Source: Aselliscus stoliczkanus (lineage: Eukaryota; Chordata; Mammalia; Chiroptera; Hipposideridae). Taken from it: DNA of 64,000 nucleotides. The notes below the pieces were generated by a model that saw only the letters and a program-made list of their open reading frames with translations, was not told the origin of the DNA and searched no databases. Within the stretch, counting starts at the first letter, position 1. Each line of letters opens with the position of its first letter. Shown here in pieces: positions 37,599 through 51,544 of this stretch. The stretch is from assembly GCA_033961575.1 (NCBI GenBank), contig CM066728.1, positions 29,636,352 to 29,700,351 of the forward strand, given 5' to 3'. The position numbers and the translations under genes are program-made.

Positions 37599-39394
37599 GA
37601 AATCCCTGTAGAAAATACAGATTTAACTTTGTTTTTGATGGGTCATATTTTAAAACTAATACAGAAAAATATCAGGTAAACTGCACTGCAAACAAACAAA
37701 CAAACAAACTCACTTTACCCCTGGAATATAATAACCCTTTGCCAGAAGGAAAAATGTGTTCAGATGGTAGAACTCCGTGTGCTCACTAGAGCTTATTAGC
37801 TGGATTAAGAGTGTTTACAGGGATAGTAGATATGCTTTTGATGTAGGCCCTGAAGTTGAAATGCTATGGAGACAAAGAGCGTTCTTGACCTTAGAAGGAA
37901 CCCAATTCAGGATGGTCAGCAAATTCAATCATTTTGAATGCCTCTAAGGAAGTAGCTATTATAAAAGTAGGAGTTCACACAAAAGGCGAAAGGCACTCAA
38001 CTAAGATCTTAGCCCTCATGATACCTCAAAAAACTAAACCTTTGGAGAGGTCTTTTCTAGAATGCCAGCATTCAGCAGAGCTTACCATCTAGTCAGGCAA
38101 GAGAAGCATGTAAGTTAGTACATGCCATCAGGGATGTAAGTACTATGACAGAAGTCACATGTAGGGCAACCTGTAGAGAGGCACAATGTGGAGGAAATGG
38201 ACAGGTCCTTAACAGGGATGAAGAATAGTAATGGATATGGAAGAGTGTCTTAGAGGAAGGAGGAAGGTACCCTTGAAGCTCGTCTTTGGAAGATGAGGAT
38301 CAGAAGGGAAAAGGGAGTGCTTTCCAGCAAAGTGAACAGCTCAAGCAAAGGTTACGAAATGGCTTGGCCAGTCCAGGGATTTGCAAACATTTTGGGTAGA
38401 GCAGTTGGGTGACAAATAAGAGATGATAAATTTATTGTGGAAACTGTGTGTACCCTGCCTCAAATAAAGCAATTTAGAGGAAAGGAAGTAATTTGGTAAA
38501 AGTATATAATTCTTGATTATTAGAGTGTTTTACCTTGAAAGCTTCCATTTTTACCACTATAAATATATCTTCGTCCTGATAGTCTTACTGTTTTTTTAAC
38601 TGTCCTAAAACTTAGCTTTAAGAAAAGAATTATGCCACGTGTTCAATTCTACCTATGCATTTTCTCCCACCATAATCCAGTTGCTACAAATTTTTGAAAC
38701 CTCATTCTAGATCGGCATAAATTTGTGCAAACATGTCTATTTTTAACCAGATTGTATTTAATTGGTAAAACAGTCATATTCTGATATTCAACTGCACAAA
38801 ACAATTTATAGACATGGCCAATATTTTTATACCTGAATAAAAAGTATACATACATTTGTATATGTGTCTGTGTTTGTGCATATATCTGTATTTGTGTACC
38901 CACAGTATCACTATTTTTGTAGTGTCCTTTTATAACCTAAAACCAACATTCCATGCTATCACCTAATGGTTTCCTAATTATTATTATTATTAAGCAGCAT
39001 TGTTGTTAGTAAACATTGCACATGGAGAAAAGTATTACGGTAAACCAGCTAAACCACAGTTCAGTGCCCTTACCCAGTACGTTTTTATTTAGAACATAAG
39101 CAGTGTAGAAGCTAATGATAAGACACAGAAACATGTCATATCCTTGTTTTCTTCCCTTGCCTCTTCTTTCCTTTTCTTTCCCTTAGATTTAGGGAAAGAA
39201 ACTCTTCCTTGTTCATGGCACATTGCCATCATTTGTGTAACTCTTTCCCCCATCCCTTCACTTTTAAAAATTTTAGATAAAGAGAATATTTTACATGTAT
39301 ACTCTCATTCCCCAGGATTTAGAGAGAAATGAAATCATAGGAGTCAGAGAGATCAGGGTTTAGATTCTATTTTTTTTTTTGGCCACTTTATGAG

Positions 39395-39550
39395 CATGCA
39401 GTCTGGGTCAATGATTTAACCTCTCTGAGACTCCATTTTCTCATCTGTAAAATGGGAATAATAACTACCTCACAGAGTTATTGTGAGAATTGGATTGTGC
39501 ACCTCGAGTGCTTAGCGTAGTGTCTCGTACATGGTAGGTGCTCGATATAT
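39395..39550 (+). mobile_element. MIR element
   Basis: TTAACCTCTCTGAGACTCCA, CTCATCTGTAAAATGGGAAT and TCACAGAGTTATTGTGAGAA are a well-kept MIR core, followed by the usual GTAGGTGCTCGATATAT end. Confidence 0.88.
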
Positions 39551-40689
39551 TTTTGCTGCTCTTATTAGACCATCAATGGCATAAGAACTTTGAATTTGGA
39601 CTCGGAATTCCAGACTTCGAATATCTACTACCAATATATTATGTAACTTTAGGTAAGTTGCTTTGCCAAACTGTTACTCTGCAACTAAAGAATGGAAATG
39701 ACATTGAAATTGTTTGTAAATAAGACGGTGAAGATTTAGAGCACTAAATAAATTTTAATATATGCCACTCATTAAAATGTATAGTTATGTTTATAATCCT
39801 GAAGATAAGTATAGTTAATATTTTGTATTAATAATGTGCCTTCCACTAAGGCATTAATGAGACATTTTCAAGATGAACAAACATAGAGCATTGATTCTAC
39901 CCAAGATTATAGACTCAGTAAGACAGGAGGAGCAGATATTCTATAACTGACAGGCAACTGGAGAAGATGTTTATCTTCTCTGAAGAATTTTATGTTGATT
40001 TCTAAACAGGAAATAGGAAACCCTCAGTAAACCTCACCAACCACTCTGTTAGGAGGTGGGTGTCCCTAATGTTCAGATCCTCAGTGGGAGCCACTGTGGG
40101 TCTCTAGGTCTCTAATAACTACGGCCATTCCTCTTCTCTTCGATGCCTAACTCTGACATAAAATTTACCTCCCCCAAAGGGATAGCAGCAAAGGAGAAAA
40201 TGTTATGCTATAAAAGCAATGAAACTCATGGGCCTCCTACAGCACGCTGCTTTGATCCTTGCCTCTCAGGGCACAAGCTTCATCATGTTTATTAGCTCAT
40301 TAGCCTCTTTTGAAGGGCTGCATGGAGCAGTGACTTAGAGTCTGTGAACTGGACAGCCTGTGTTTGAATCTCGGCTTTAGTGCTCTCTGTCAGTGGAAAC
40401 TTAACCCTTCAGGGCTTTGGTAGGGATGACAAACATAGTACCAACCTCCCCAATTAGACCAGCTCTTAGACCATACTAAAGGCTCATACCTATAATGTCT
40501 ACAGCCCACACTGTATGACTAATTGGAACGTGGTTCGTCTGAAAGGCAAAACTGGACGATGAAGCTGCCTTAAATTGAAGTAATTTCTATGAGCAGTCCC
40601 ATCACGATACCAATGTGAATCACTTCATAGTCACAAAAATAGCACCAGTTTTTTTCTCCTCATTGCTAAAATTCCAAAAGTTAGTACTG

Positions 40690-40875
40690 CTCAGAGGGTA
40701 AGTGCATGGGGCTTTTAAGTCAGTCATGACACTCGCTGTGTGTCCTTGCCTTGGCTTACCCATCTGTAAAATGGTTAAAAAGAGTAATTTCTTCACAGAG
40801 TCGGGAGGCTCAGATGAGAAAATGCAAGTAATGTGACTAGCATCGTTTCTGACAAACAGTAAAAACTTAATATAC
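40690..40875 (+). mobile_element. MIR remnant
   Basis: TGTGTCCTTGCCTTGGCTTA, CCATCTGTAAAATGG and GAGGCTCAGATGAGAAAATG fit the MIR core with greater divergence. Confidence 0.7.
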
Positions 40876-41009
40876 TATGTTATTAATAATAAAAATTAGT
40901 GGTGGTTATTGCTATTTTAAATAAAATAAGAAGGCAAATAAGCCTCTCTGATATTCCTAGTTTTAACTTAACATAATCACAAATTGAAATGTGGTCAGAA
41001 TTGGGGCTT

Positions 41010-41011
<2 letters not shown>

Positions 41012-41049
<38 letters not shown>
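41012..41049. repeat. (TA)n microsatellite
   Basis: About nineteen TA units. Confidence 0.98.
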
Positions 41050-41051
<2 letters not shown>

Positions 41052-44000
41052 TCTTAATAGATTAAAATTAATTTTAATGTTAGCTGAAGCAAAATGTAAT
41101 AAAGAAGGTAAACCTTTAGCTCCATTCTTGCTCCACTCAAAGCAAACTAGTAGTTTTGCTTTATGAGTTGCTCTCAAAAATTCAAAGCGCTGCCATGGAT
41201 CATTTAAATAGATAAATATGTTTTAAAGTTATAATGCTGTAATAAATTAACAAAAGATTTTAGCAGAAAAAAAATTTGCCGTTAATTCCCAAAGGGAAGC
41301 GGGTTTGTGTTTACCCATTCATATACTTACAATAGGTTGTTTATTAAATTCCCTTTCCCTTAGTTCAAACTTTATCTTCATTTGCTGTGAATCAAGGGTG
41401 TCGCTGTGGCAACACAGGGACTCACGGCACTAGAATGTGACCAAGTCAGTATACACCCGAATCTGTACCTCTGTGTATGTTCATAGCTCTTAGTTTATGG
41501 CATTTATCATTTGTGAGCTGTATGGGATTTGTTTGATTGTGGACCCATCCATAAGATGGCTTTTAGAACTCCTGCTGCCTGGGATAACATCTTGTTGGAA
41601 GGAAGGAAGGAAAGAAAGACAGAAGGAAGGAAAGAAGGAGAAAGGAATATTAATATGGAGCTGGAGTCAGGGAAGTGGGCCTAGGAAAACGGGATTGGTA
41701 TTATGCTCTCCCACCCTCTCTATACCAACATGTTGGTTGCTCTTTTGTGTCTCTGCCCTATCTCTTGATCCTAGCTTTAAAGAGAAGTAATTCCAAGAAC
41801 TCTTCTTCATTGACATGAATGATTCAGTAATTTTAATCCCCATTATTGGTAATAATATAGTTATTTGGAAATATTTTGTATGGTAAGATTTAAAGTAGGC
41901 TAAATTGATTAAGTAGCCGGTCTATCGTATATGGCCTTGCCTATTCTCCTATTTTCAAAGTTCAGTTTTATGTTTCTGTCAGCCTTGGGATCAGTAAAAG
42001 CTACTGAAGATGTAAAAAGTAAAACTTAACACTGCTTTCCTTCTGTACTCTAACTTGTCCTTTTATCTATAGGAGCTGAAAGTGTTAATTTTTGAAATCA
42101 ACCTTGGTTTTTTGCCCCAAAGAGTGTATTAAATAAAGTATGATGAAACCCAGTGAAATACAATTATCCTAATGGCTTTTGGAAGTACTGTTCTCTGACT
42201 CCAAAAGACCCTTGATTGAATACATTCTTTCTGATAATAAACTCATTAACCTGAGGGATAAAATAGCATTTACTTATATTTTACTGTTTCAAAAACAGAG
42301 TTTTCATAATAGATTATGTTGTTGTTGGTCTTCTTAATATTTTAGGGAAAACATGTTAATTTAATTTTTAAAAAGTTGTATTTCCTTCTTTGAACAGATA
42401 GTAGTCATGTGGTTTAAAATTTTAAAGATATAAAAGAAAGATATCTCTGCCTTTGTTTCTTAGCCACCCACTTCCTGGAGGTAACCATTGTTTGGGGTAC
42501 TTTTCCAGACATATTTTCATACTGATTTTTGACAGATCTCATGTAATCTAAGCAGACTTTTGGCTCAGCACCTAAACATCAAGTTCAATTATTCCCTAAA
42601 GAAGTCCTTTCTCCCTACTGGCTATTTGCTATAAATTGACTCACAAAATGGAAAAAAAAAATAGTGCAATTAAACTCCCATTCAAATGAACTTGATAGAA
42701 TGCCAGAATTGCTGGGATTAATTTACACAATGTTTAAAAGAAAACCAACTGCTACAGAGTGCAGATGGCAACCTTTAAAAAAAATAAAGCAGTGTCTTTT
42801 CTAGAGTTTGTCTTTCAGTGAAGAGGATGACTTATCTACTTAGGGAATTCTTTGTTGTTGTTTAATCATGTTGTATGGGAAATGTCAAGTGAGGCTTCAA
42901 ATCCAATCCCACAGTGCCCCTTCTTTTATCTCTACTTCGTTCTTCGTTCTGCATGTTTTTAGTAATAACCTTGTCCTTAGATCACCTCTTTATGCTGCCA
43001 ACACTTGGGTTTTAAACCTTGTTAGAGCTGCCCAGTGGGGCTATTCATGTTTGCCTCACTTCTCTGTCCTTCTCTGGGCTGCAGCCCATCAAAGTCCCAG
43101 CATATAAGCCTAGTAACAGCATGAAGAATTAATTCTAGAATAGTCATGGTTGGTTATATCCATGTTTTGGGAATAGCATTTCTATATGGAGCTTTCCATT
43201 CAATGCAATTTGTTGAACTATATCCCCTGCCTTACTATTAATGGGGTAATTTGCTTGGATATGGGAATTAGTTTGTTAAATAGAAACTTAAACAGGTATT
43301 TAATGAAATTGGACTTGCCTTGATGATGCAGGCCTGTCTCAGACTCCTCTAGAGGAAATTATTTATGAGGTGATCATGAAGGAAGGTGTGTGGTCCCACC
43401 TATAATGAGTGCTCTATTTGAGGCGCTGTAGAGGGTTATAATGAAGATATAAGGCAGGTATTCTCTTCAGTGTATGTGCTATGGGTCCATGATAACACAA
43501 CTTTCTAATGAGGGCTTTTGGATATTTCTTAGCGTTAATCCTACTTCACTAGGATTCAAGAAAATCTTGCCTTATACTAAACTACACTCCACACTTAGGG
43601 AAAGGTCCCAGAGTTTTATTAGTGTACCAGTTTACTTTATTAGTTGTATTAATTTATACTAAAAATAGCCCATGTATTAACTAATCAGAGCAGTGTTTTC
43701 ATTTTTTCCTTATCAAGTACTGTCACTAGGCAACCAGGAATTTGATTAGAATCTTCTGTTTGCTTGACACAACAACTCTCATTGCCCTCAGGCCTCCACC
43801 AACAAGGTTAGAGACTCGTCAAACAGTTCAAGAATTATTGGATCATCTGTGTTAATATATTTTTTCCCAGTGTGCTTCAGATCAAGTGGTTTTCTTATTT
43901 CTCATTTTTAAAAACCGTAGTGCTTTAAATGGGCTACCTGAAATACAATCTCTTACTAGCTAGCACAGGCTTGTACATCATAGATTGAAGTTTATCTGGG

Positions 44001-45505
44001 CCCAACCTATCTTTGGGTATAAGTGACAGCTAATTTTCGTAAAAATTCAGAATTGTATACAAAACATTGGTGTTTTATTTCTGGTATTCTCATAAGAAAC
44101 TTCATCACTGTAGGAAGGGGCAGTGAAAACTGTGTGGTCAGATATTCTTGGTTTATGGCATCCAAAAATTTCATAATCACGTTTTCTGCTACCATGTTAT
44201 TTGTTACATTACTTATACGATGCTTATCTCAGAAGCTAATAATAATTCAGAGATAATAATGACAGATTGAATAGAGAGCTATTGACCCGTCTAATATACT
44301 TCCTATATAGGTGCAATAACAGAAAGAAAAGGTCTTGAAATAGAATTTAAGCTCTAAGTAGCTTAACGTACTATTTGTCCTAAGATTAGCATACATTCGA
44401 CAGATATTAGTGTATAATTTTTTTAAAGGTGAGAAAAATATCTTTTCATTTAGTTTAGCAGTATCTTTAGGTATTTGAATCCCCCCCAAATTTCTCTCAA
44501 CACTAATTTTGAAAACTAATAAGAAAATGGCCATTTTATTTCTTTACTATGATTTCAGATGGTTTATGTTTAAATAATTCTCCTGAAAATTACTTTAGGA
44601 CTGACAGCTAATAACTCAGTGGAACAGTTCCACCTCTGACTCATGGAGAATCTGGTATAAGTCATTTGAATCATGTGCTTCTCTCGTTTAGGAAATGTCA
44701 CTGTAAATGTACCATTAGGTGCTTGTGAAATGCTTGAATGCTCATATAAAAGGTGCTAGAAAATTACAAGGTTAGAGAGTCTTATTATTTACAATATGGT
44801 TTTATAAAGCTTCAAGCAGATATTTTAGTTTCATTAGTAGATCAATTCTGGAATAATCTATTTATTTATGTCGGGGGGGGAAAAAGCCCCACCTCTCCTC
44901 TAAATGAAATATCTCATTAAAAAGCTGTCTGGCTTTTTGTCATTAGGCTAAATAAAATAAATTGAAAGAAACAAATATTCAGTACTGGATTTAATATAAA
45001 ATTTTTTCCTAATTAAGTTTAAAAATCCACGCAATATCCAGATCTGACCATAAATTAAATTAATTAAATCAGTTGCTTATTCCACTTGGTTCAGTAGAAT
45101 TAAACCTGTCTGCAGCATAATTTTAAAAAGATTAACCAATGTCAGTCTCCTAAGACTGTTTCCATTAAACAGAAAGCATTGTGCAATATGTAAATAATAA
45201 GCTTTTGTTAGAATAACTGACAACATTTTAATACTTTATTTTTTAGAGTAGTTTTAAATTTACAGAAAGATTGAGACACTAGCTCAGAGAGTTCCTATAT
45301 ACCCCACACCTAGTTTCCCGTATTATTACCATCTTACATTATTATAGTACATTTGTTACAATTAATGAACCAATATTGATACATTATTATTTACTTAAGT
45401 CCGTGGTTTACTCAGATTTCTTAGTTTTACCTAATGTCCTGTTTCCGTTTCAGGATCCCACTAAAATATCACATTACATTTAGTCATTATATGTCCTTAG
45501 GCGGT

Positions 45506-46651
45506 TGTCACGTCCTGCGTGGCAAGGGCAAGTGGGACACGGAGGGGCGACGCAGATTAAGGAAAAACAAGAGACAGAAGAAAGATAAGAGGGAGACCAA
45601 GGGACTCAACCAAAGACAACTGAGCCCAAGGGATTCAGCCAAGGAAGACTGAGCCCCGAATCGGGTCAGCGCATAGCTTTTATTGAGAATTTTCAAGGAA
45701 GCAAACTGTAACAAATCATTAACGGTGGTTTGTAGTTCTCAGTATTTACACAGTCCTCTACTCCCCTGAAAGTGCTCTTTCCAGGGTGTACTGTGACTTA
45801 CTCTTCCGTTAAAGGATTACCTTGTCTTTATTATGATAATTGCTATGAAACCCAGACTCCGTTTCTGTAAGTCACCTAAGGAATGTTTACTAAAGCTATC
45901 TTGACTATCTAGAAGTCATCCTAAATTCTAGCAGTTAAACACAATCATAAAACTCACAGTATACTTGAGCTATACCAAAAGACTAGGAGTGGCTGTGTTT
46001 AAGGTAAAAGCATCTAAAATCTATTCGTTTGTCAATAACAATACCTAGCAACCAAAAGGGTTTCACACCTCTCTTATCCTACAGAGGGCTGCATCCGTTT
46101 CTCAGTCAAAGCTTCAGTATCTGTTGCTGCAACAAGGCACTGGGCAAAGGAATTCACACAAGGCTGATTAACAATTCCATGGTCAGCAGATGTCTTAGAG
46201 CTGCCTCTTACCCGGAACTCTCGTGGCCTGAAGACTTAATCTTTCAGGAGACTATTCACAGTAGGGCCCTTAGGCAAATGCATCAGCTTCTCACAGGCCT
46301 GAGTTTTCTGGCCTGAGTTTGTCAGAGGCCTGTGCCTCAGTTTCCAAGGGGCTTGATTCCCAATATCACAGTTCAGGGGTCCCCTATGGAACTACCGCCT
46401 GGCTTGGGTTGTCTCTCCACATTTAGGAGATCTTACCCGTCCTTGGCTGCGTAGTTAGCTCATTGGGGCACCATAGGAACATGTCACAAGTGTAGGAAAT
46501 ATATTGTCTCCTATAGAAGAAAAGACACATGGGTTCATAGAGGCAGGAGATATTACATGACCAGCCATAAGGCAGCACCCCTAATATCCAGTGCTGAGCA
46601 GGGCAATGTGGCCTTGTCAGACACTGGGTTGCTATCAGCTTCCCACAGGCA
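45506..46651 (-). mobile_element. Solo LTR A of an endogenous retrovirus
   Basis: A roughly 1.15-kb element with TG...CA ends on the minus strand (TGCCTGTGGG at the high end, GGACGTGACA at the low end). A polyadenylation signal AATAAAAGC lies at about 45676. There is no internal retroviral region beside it, so it is a solo LTR left by recombination. Its U3 part is clearly related to the LTR at 52935-54065. It carries no coding sequence. Confidence 0.75.
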
Positions 46652-47249
46652 GTGACACTTTCTCACACATTTCCTTATTTTTGATGACTTTGACAGTTCT
46701 GAGGAGTACTGGTCAGGTAGTTTGTAAGATGTTCCTCTGTTGGGATTTGTCTGATTTTTTTCTCATGATTAGACTGGGGCTATGAGCTTTTGGGAGAAGA
46801 CCACAGAAGTAAAGTACCATTTTCATCACATCATATTAAGGCTACGTATAGCTACTTGATTTATTAACATTATTGTTGACCTTCACCACCTGGCTGATGT
46901 ATGTTTCTCAAGTGTCTTTACTGTCAAGTTATTCTTTTTACCCCTGCTCCCAAATGGTACTATGTAGAAGGAAGTCAGTGTGCACAGACCATCTCCCATA
47001 ACTCCATAAGTCAAGAGTTATGCCCCCTCTCCTTGAAGGTGAAGTATCTACATAAATTATTTGTTAATTCTTTTGCATGGGAAATGTGTCTTTTGTCCTG
47101 CATTTATTTACTTACTTGATCATTTGTTTACTTTATCTGTTGGTTAATAATTTCATTTACTTTATTTTCTGGCTTAAATTGTTCTAGCCTTTGCCATGGG
47201 AGTTCTTTTAGTTGGCTCCTATGTTACTTTCATATACCACACCATTGTT

Positions 47250-47374
47250 TTTTTGTTTTGTTTTTGTTGTTTTTTTTTTGAGGGCAGTGTCATTGGCCCT
47301 CATATGTGGGACCTGAACTGGGGCCGCTGGCTTCCCAAGCCAGCGCTTAACCACTGCGCCACTCGGCCAGCCCT
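47250..47374 (-). mobile_element. tRNA-derived SINE, short form, nested in L1M
   Basis: GGGCTGGCCGAGTGGCGCAG head, intact B-box-like region, hairpin end and a T/G-rich (A-tail) side at 47250-47280. It interrupts the L1M. Confidence 0.92.
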
Positions 47375-47445
47375 GTTTTTTGTTTGTTTTAGCATTTCCT
47401 TAACCTCTTGGCATTACAACGTGCTCCAGGCTCATCTAGGAAAAG

Positions 47446-48459
47446 CTGACAACTTTTAAAAAATGAGAATTTCTTTCTAATTAGGAGAACTGACAATTAT
47501 AATAAACTCTTATTTATCGCCCAAACTGTCAGAGAATCTAAATAACTATTTTTGTCTGCATTTAACATTATAATAGATAATCATGATATTAGTATGAATT
47601 CAATTTTGTTTTCTATAATTTATATAGCTGTAATATATTACAATTATAATAGAATTTATAATGATAGTTTGCATAAGGTTAGAGCCTCAAGATTTTCCTG
47701 ATTCAAATAAAGATTTAAATGTATTAAGTATAATTTTAAGCATAATTTTAATACTGTATATTCTAGTGCATTTTTAAAAAAGTAACAATTCAAGTGTCAT
47801 ATATAAAACACTCAAATGTCCAACTATCACAGATAATTGGGATTTTACCTGATGAATCTGAATAATTTGTTTATAAGAATGTGAGTAAATGTGAACATTT
47901 GTTAGAATATGAGCCACGTTCATAATTTAGAGCTAGACAATATTATTAGGGTTCTCCCAAATAGCGAGATTGATGTTAAATGTATTAATATAAACAGAAG
48001 TATATAGCAAAGGGCGTGATACATTTGTTTGAACCTTAATATTCAGGCTAAAGAGGGCCAGAGATAAATATGAAGTCTTGTGGCACATGGTAACCTAGAT
48101 GTGTTTTATTTTTTTGAGGATACCTAACTTGACTTTGAAGGCTGAGTGTGAGGGTCCTTTTAGTACTAAGTCTAAATAAAAAATTCATGTTAATCAATTT
48201 TCCTACTAATAAAGCAGTTTTTTCAAATGAAGAATTTGGGGTGTCAACACTATTTGATTCCTGAGGGCATGTTAAATGGGGCCCTTTCTCCAGCAATTCT
48301 CCTGTGTAGGCCTCAAATTCTTTTCAGGATACTACTCCCTCTGCCTCATGGTTAAAAGGGAAAAAAGTACGAAAGAAAGTACGAAAAATAAAATATATTT
48401 TTCTGTTCTTTCTCCAGATTCACCTTTATTTTTTGAGAAATGTTTCTTACGTTATTTTT
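47446..48459. other. Intergenic, no feature recognised
   Basis: AT-rich sequence; no gene, RNA gene or young repeat seen. Confidence 0.4.
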
Positions 48460-48584
48460 GTTTGTTTGTTTGTTTGTTTGTTTGTTTTTTGAGGGCAGTG
48501 TCACTGGCCCTAATATGTGGGACACGAACCAGGGCCGCTGGCATCCCAAGCCAGCTCTTAACCACTGTGCCACTTGGCCAGCCC
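48460..48584 (-). mobile_element. tRNA-derived SINE, short form
   Basis: A full head (GGGCTGGCCAAGTGGCACAG), hairpin end and a (TTTG)n, that is (CAAA)n on its own strand, tail. Duplication TCTTACGTTATTTTT / TCTTATGTTATTTTT at 48445-48459 and 48585-48599. Confidence 0.95.
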
Positions 48585-48599
48585 TCTTATGTTATTTTT

Positions 48600-49217
48600 A
48601 ATAACAATAATCTTGAAAACTATGTGAATATCCAGTGTTATCTCATACCTGTCTATCCAGAGCTCCAATTTATCTCTATCATTTCCATCCAAGATTAAAG
48701 ACCTGCATGAATTACAAGTCAAATAAAGATTATAAAATATATTTTTTTCTTTAGAATTTACTTGGTCTATTGACACTTCCTTCTATACTCGTTTGCTAAG
48801 GCATGGTCTCTCATTTCCGTTTATATTTTCCTGTGAGTCCTGATTTACCCACCTCAGTGGTTAAGAAAAAAACAGCAGTTGTCTCAGCAGCAATTGCTCC
48901 ACTTGCCACACAGCTAGCTGTTGGGGCTCCTGAGAGCCAGAGTTACTGGCTGGACCTGAGTTCCTGAAACACACAACTCTATCCTTAATCAAGTGATACT
49001 ACTAGTAACATCCTGAAGGCACAGGTACGTTTTATGGGGGCATGGAGATTATACTTTTTGGAGGCCCTCTTAAAAGAAATAGACAAAATTAGGTTCATTT
49101 CTTAGAAGGGGCCCATGCAAATGAGAAGTACTGAAGCCTAAGGTTCACTTCATGGTTAAATCTGTCACTGCCAAGGAAATTCATATGTATATATATCCCC
49201 AAATATTTCCCAAAAAT

Positions 49218-49259
<42 letters not shown>

Positions 49260-51544
49260 TCCAAACACAGCAGAGGAACACTTTATTTCTATCTGGGATT
49301 TTGTCTCCTATCTCCAATGAAGGATCTAGTGAGTTAGACTGCACTGTGTAAACAGTCAAACTTGAATCTCAGATTTCATAACTCTCACATAAAATGAGGT
49401 CTGGGGCAATGAAATATGCCAGAATGCAAAAGAGCAGAACAGAGTACCTACATCTGAGCAGGCTGGAATTACCAGGCTAGATACTTCCTTGGGTGGGGAA
49501 CATCCCTCTTTAAGAAGAGAGGACACCCAGAGAGAGATTACTCCTGTAAATTCTATGTAGCTTTAAAAGCATCTTCCTAATATAATCGTGATCATCCTTT
49601 TTATACTGGGCAAGGGGTCAGGCAGGAGCCCTTTCTGTGTGGCAGAGCCATGCAGCAGAACAAAGAAGGAAATCAGGTAGGTGGTAAAAGAATGTGGGTA
49701 CTGATTAAAACAAATGTACTCTCCTGTCTTTCCTATCTCCAGGCTTTAAAGTATGTCTTCCATTTATCCATCAGTCTGAAATTTAGAAACTATTAGTATT
49801 TATTTTACTTAAGTATTTGGATTGGTTGCTTTGATTGGTCAAGATAATTAACTCATCTGCTATTTAAGTAGCATTAATTTCAAAAAATAAGAAAACTCAC
49901 CCTAATTAAGAAAGAGGGTAAAGAAGTTCACTATAAAGATACTTGTGAACTTAAAACTAGAACTGTAGCTCAGTATCCCTCTTGCTCATGGGTCATAGTT
50001 TTGACTTTCCTCTGTGTTTCTGCCCATTACCTGGCTGGTAACTAATTTCTGCTCCCTTTTAACTTCTGCATGCATGTGACTTGCATCTGTTACGCTACTA
50101 TGGTAGGTGCTGGAAAAATAGCAGTGAGTAAGATGGCCCTGGCCCCTCATGGGACTCAGTGTGGCAGGGAAGAGAGAGAGAAAGAGAGGGAGAGAGAGGG
50201 GATATGCTATGAAACAAACATACAAGATACAATAAGGCAGTGTAATATAAACTGTATCATGATGCATGAGTGGACCATGAAATTAGTGTAGTGGCTTAAG
50301 ACCAGTATTTTTCACAAAAGAAATTACAGAAAAATATTAGAGTAAATCACAGATAGTAAAGAAAGTATTGTTTTGTGAAACTTTTATTTCAGTTTATATT
50401 ATCTGAACAGACAAAAATCTGCATCCTTATGGAGTATGCTTTCTTAGAGAAAGAGATAATAAACAAGACAAAGTAGTAAAATAGAGAATATATTAGAAGG
50501 TGACTAAACTGAAAAACAAAATGCAAGGAGGAGTATATGAATTGTCAGAAGTAGGGGTTGAAATTTTAAAACAGTGGGTCCCTTTTGGGTAAAGACCTGA
50601 AAGACCGGAGGGAGTAAGCCGTATGAATATTTGGATAGAAATTCCAGGAAGAAGGAATAACCAGCGCAGGCCCTGAGTATGCCTGGCCTGTTTGTGTTTG
50701 AAGAAAAGCAAGGCCCATGTGACTGAAGGGGAGTGAATGGGAGGCATAGCAGGGGGTGAGAAGAGATGGCCAGTGGGGTTCTGGATCATGTAAGGCCTTG
50801 TATTGTGGTAGGCTCTTTGGTTTTGTCTCTGAGTGAGATGGGATGCCACTGGGTGATGTTCAGCAGAATAACATGGCCTGACTTATGTTTTAATAGGATC
50901 ACACTGGCTGCCGAATTGAGAATAATTTTAAGCGAAGCAAAGGCAGAGACAGAGACAGGAACATCAAAATGTAAGGTCCTTCAGGACAAGAGTTTTTAAC
51001 TGTTGTATTCACTTTGATACACTAGTGCTTTATAACAGTGACTGGCACATAGAGGTAATTATTTATTCAACAATGAATATTCGCCTGTATGTGCACCAAA
51101 TTATATGAAATATATTTCTTACTGTGGGTCAAGGTTTTAAGGGTGGAAAGCCCCTCTCTTCGAGGAAACTGACCTAGTCTTGGGTCTCAGCGAAAGGATC
51201 TCCAGAAATTGACATTTAGTCTGAGATCTGAAGAATAAGCAAGAGGAAGTTTGGGGGAAGAGAAGAGAATTTTTCAGTTGTAAATTTGGGAGTCATTAGC
51301 ACAGGCATAGCATTTGAAGCTCTCTGCAGGTGTTTCTGTTTGTGTGGATGTGAGGAGCAAAATTAAAGCCATTGCAAACCGCCCCCACCTTCTGTTTCTT
51401 ATGTTTTATAATTCATTTCCTGTAATAGTTGCCCTACTGAAAAATACAATATAGTAGTCATTTTAAAAATGTATACCTTTAAGACAGGCTCCTGTATCAT
51501 ATCATAGTAATAGGAAAAGTTTATGAGTTTTGAGATTCATATTT
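48600..51544. other. Intergenic with old repeats only
   Basis: Holds (GT)n at 49221-49254, a GA-rich run near 50170-50205, and a diverged interspersed repeat at about 50105-50930 (CATGTAAGGCCTTGTATTG, AATAGGATCACACTGGCTGC) of the same type as 38050-38370. An L2 end lies at about 50965-51080 (AACAGTGACTGGCACATAG). No gene recognised. Confidence 0.5.
49221..49254. repeat. (GT)n microsatellite
   Basis: Seventeen GT units followed by GAGAGAG. Confidence 0.98.

Larger units (their letters stand above)
37600..45223. other. 7.6-kb interval without young insertions
   Basis: No main-family SINE, L1 3' end or recognisable LTR lies here. It has old MIR pieces (39395-39550; about 40330-40440; 40690-40870), (TA)n at 41012-41049, a GGAA-rich run at 41599-41645 and a diverged unnamed repeat at about 38050-38370. 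Stretches such as 42600-42800 and 44600-45200 look like slowly evolving AT-rich non-coding DNA. No ORF is convincing. Confidence 0.5.
45224..47445 (-). mobile_element. Old L1 (L1M-type) split by an LTR and a SINE
   Basis: Three collinear blocks, 45224-45505, 46652-47249 and 47375-47445, read on the minus strand as an L1M 3' region. Landmarks include AATACTTTATTTTTTAGAGT, ACCTAATGTCCTGTTTC, TCTGAGGAGTACTGGTCAGG and TGCTCCAGGCTCATCT. The gaps are exactly an LTR and a short SINE, so both came later. Confidence 0.85.
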
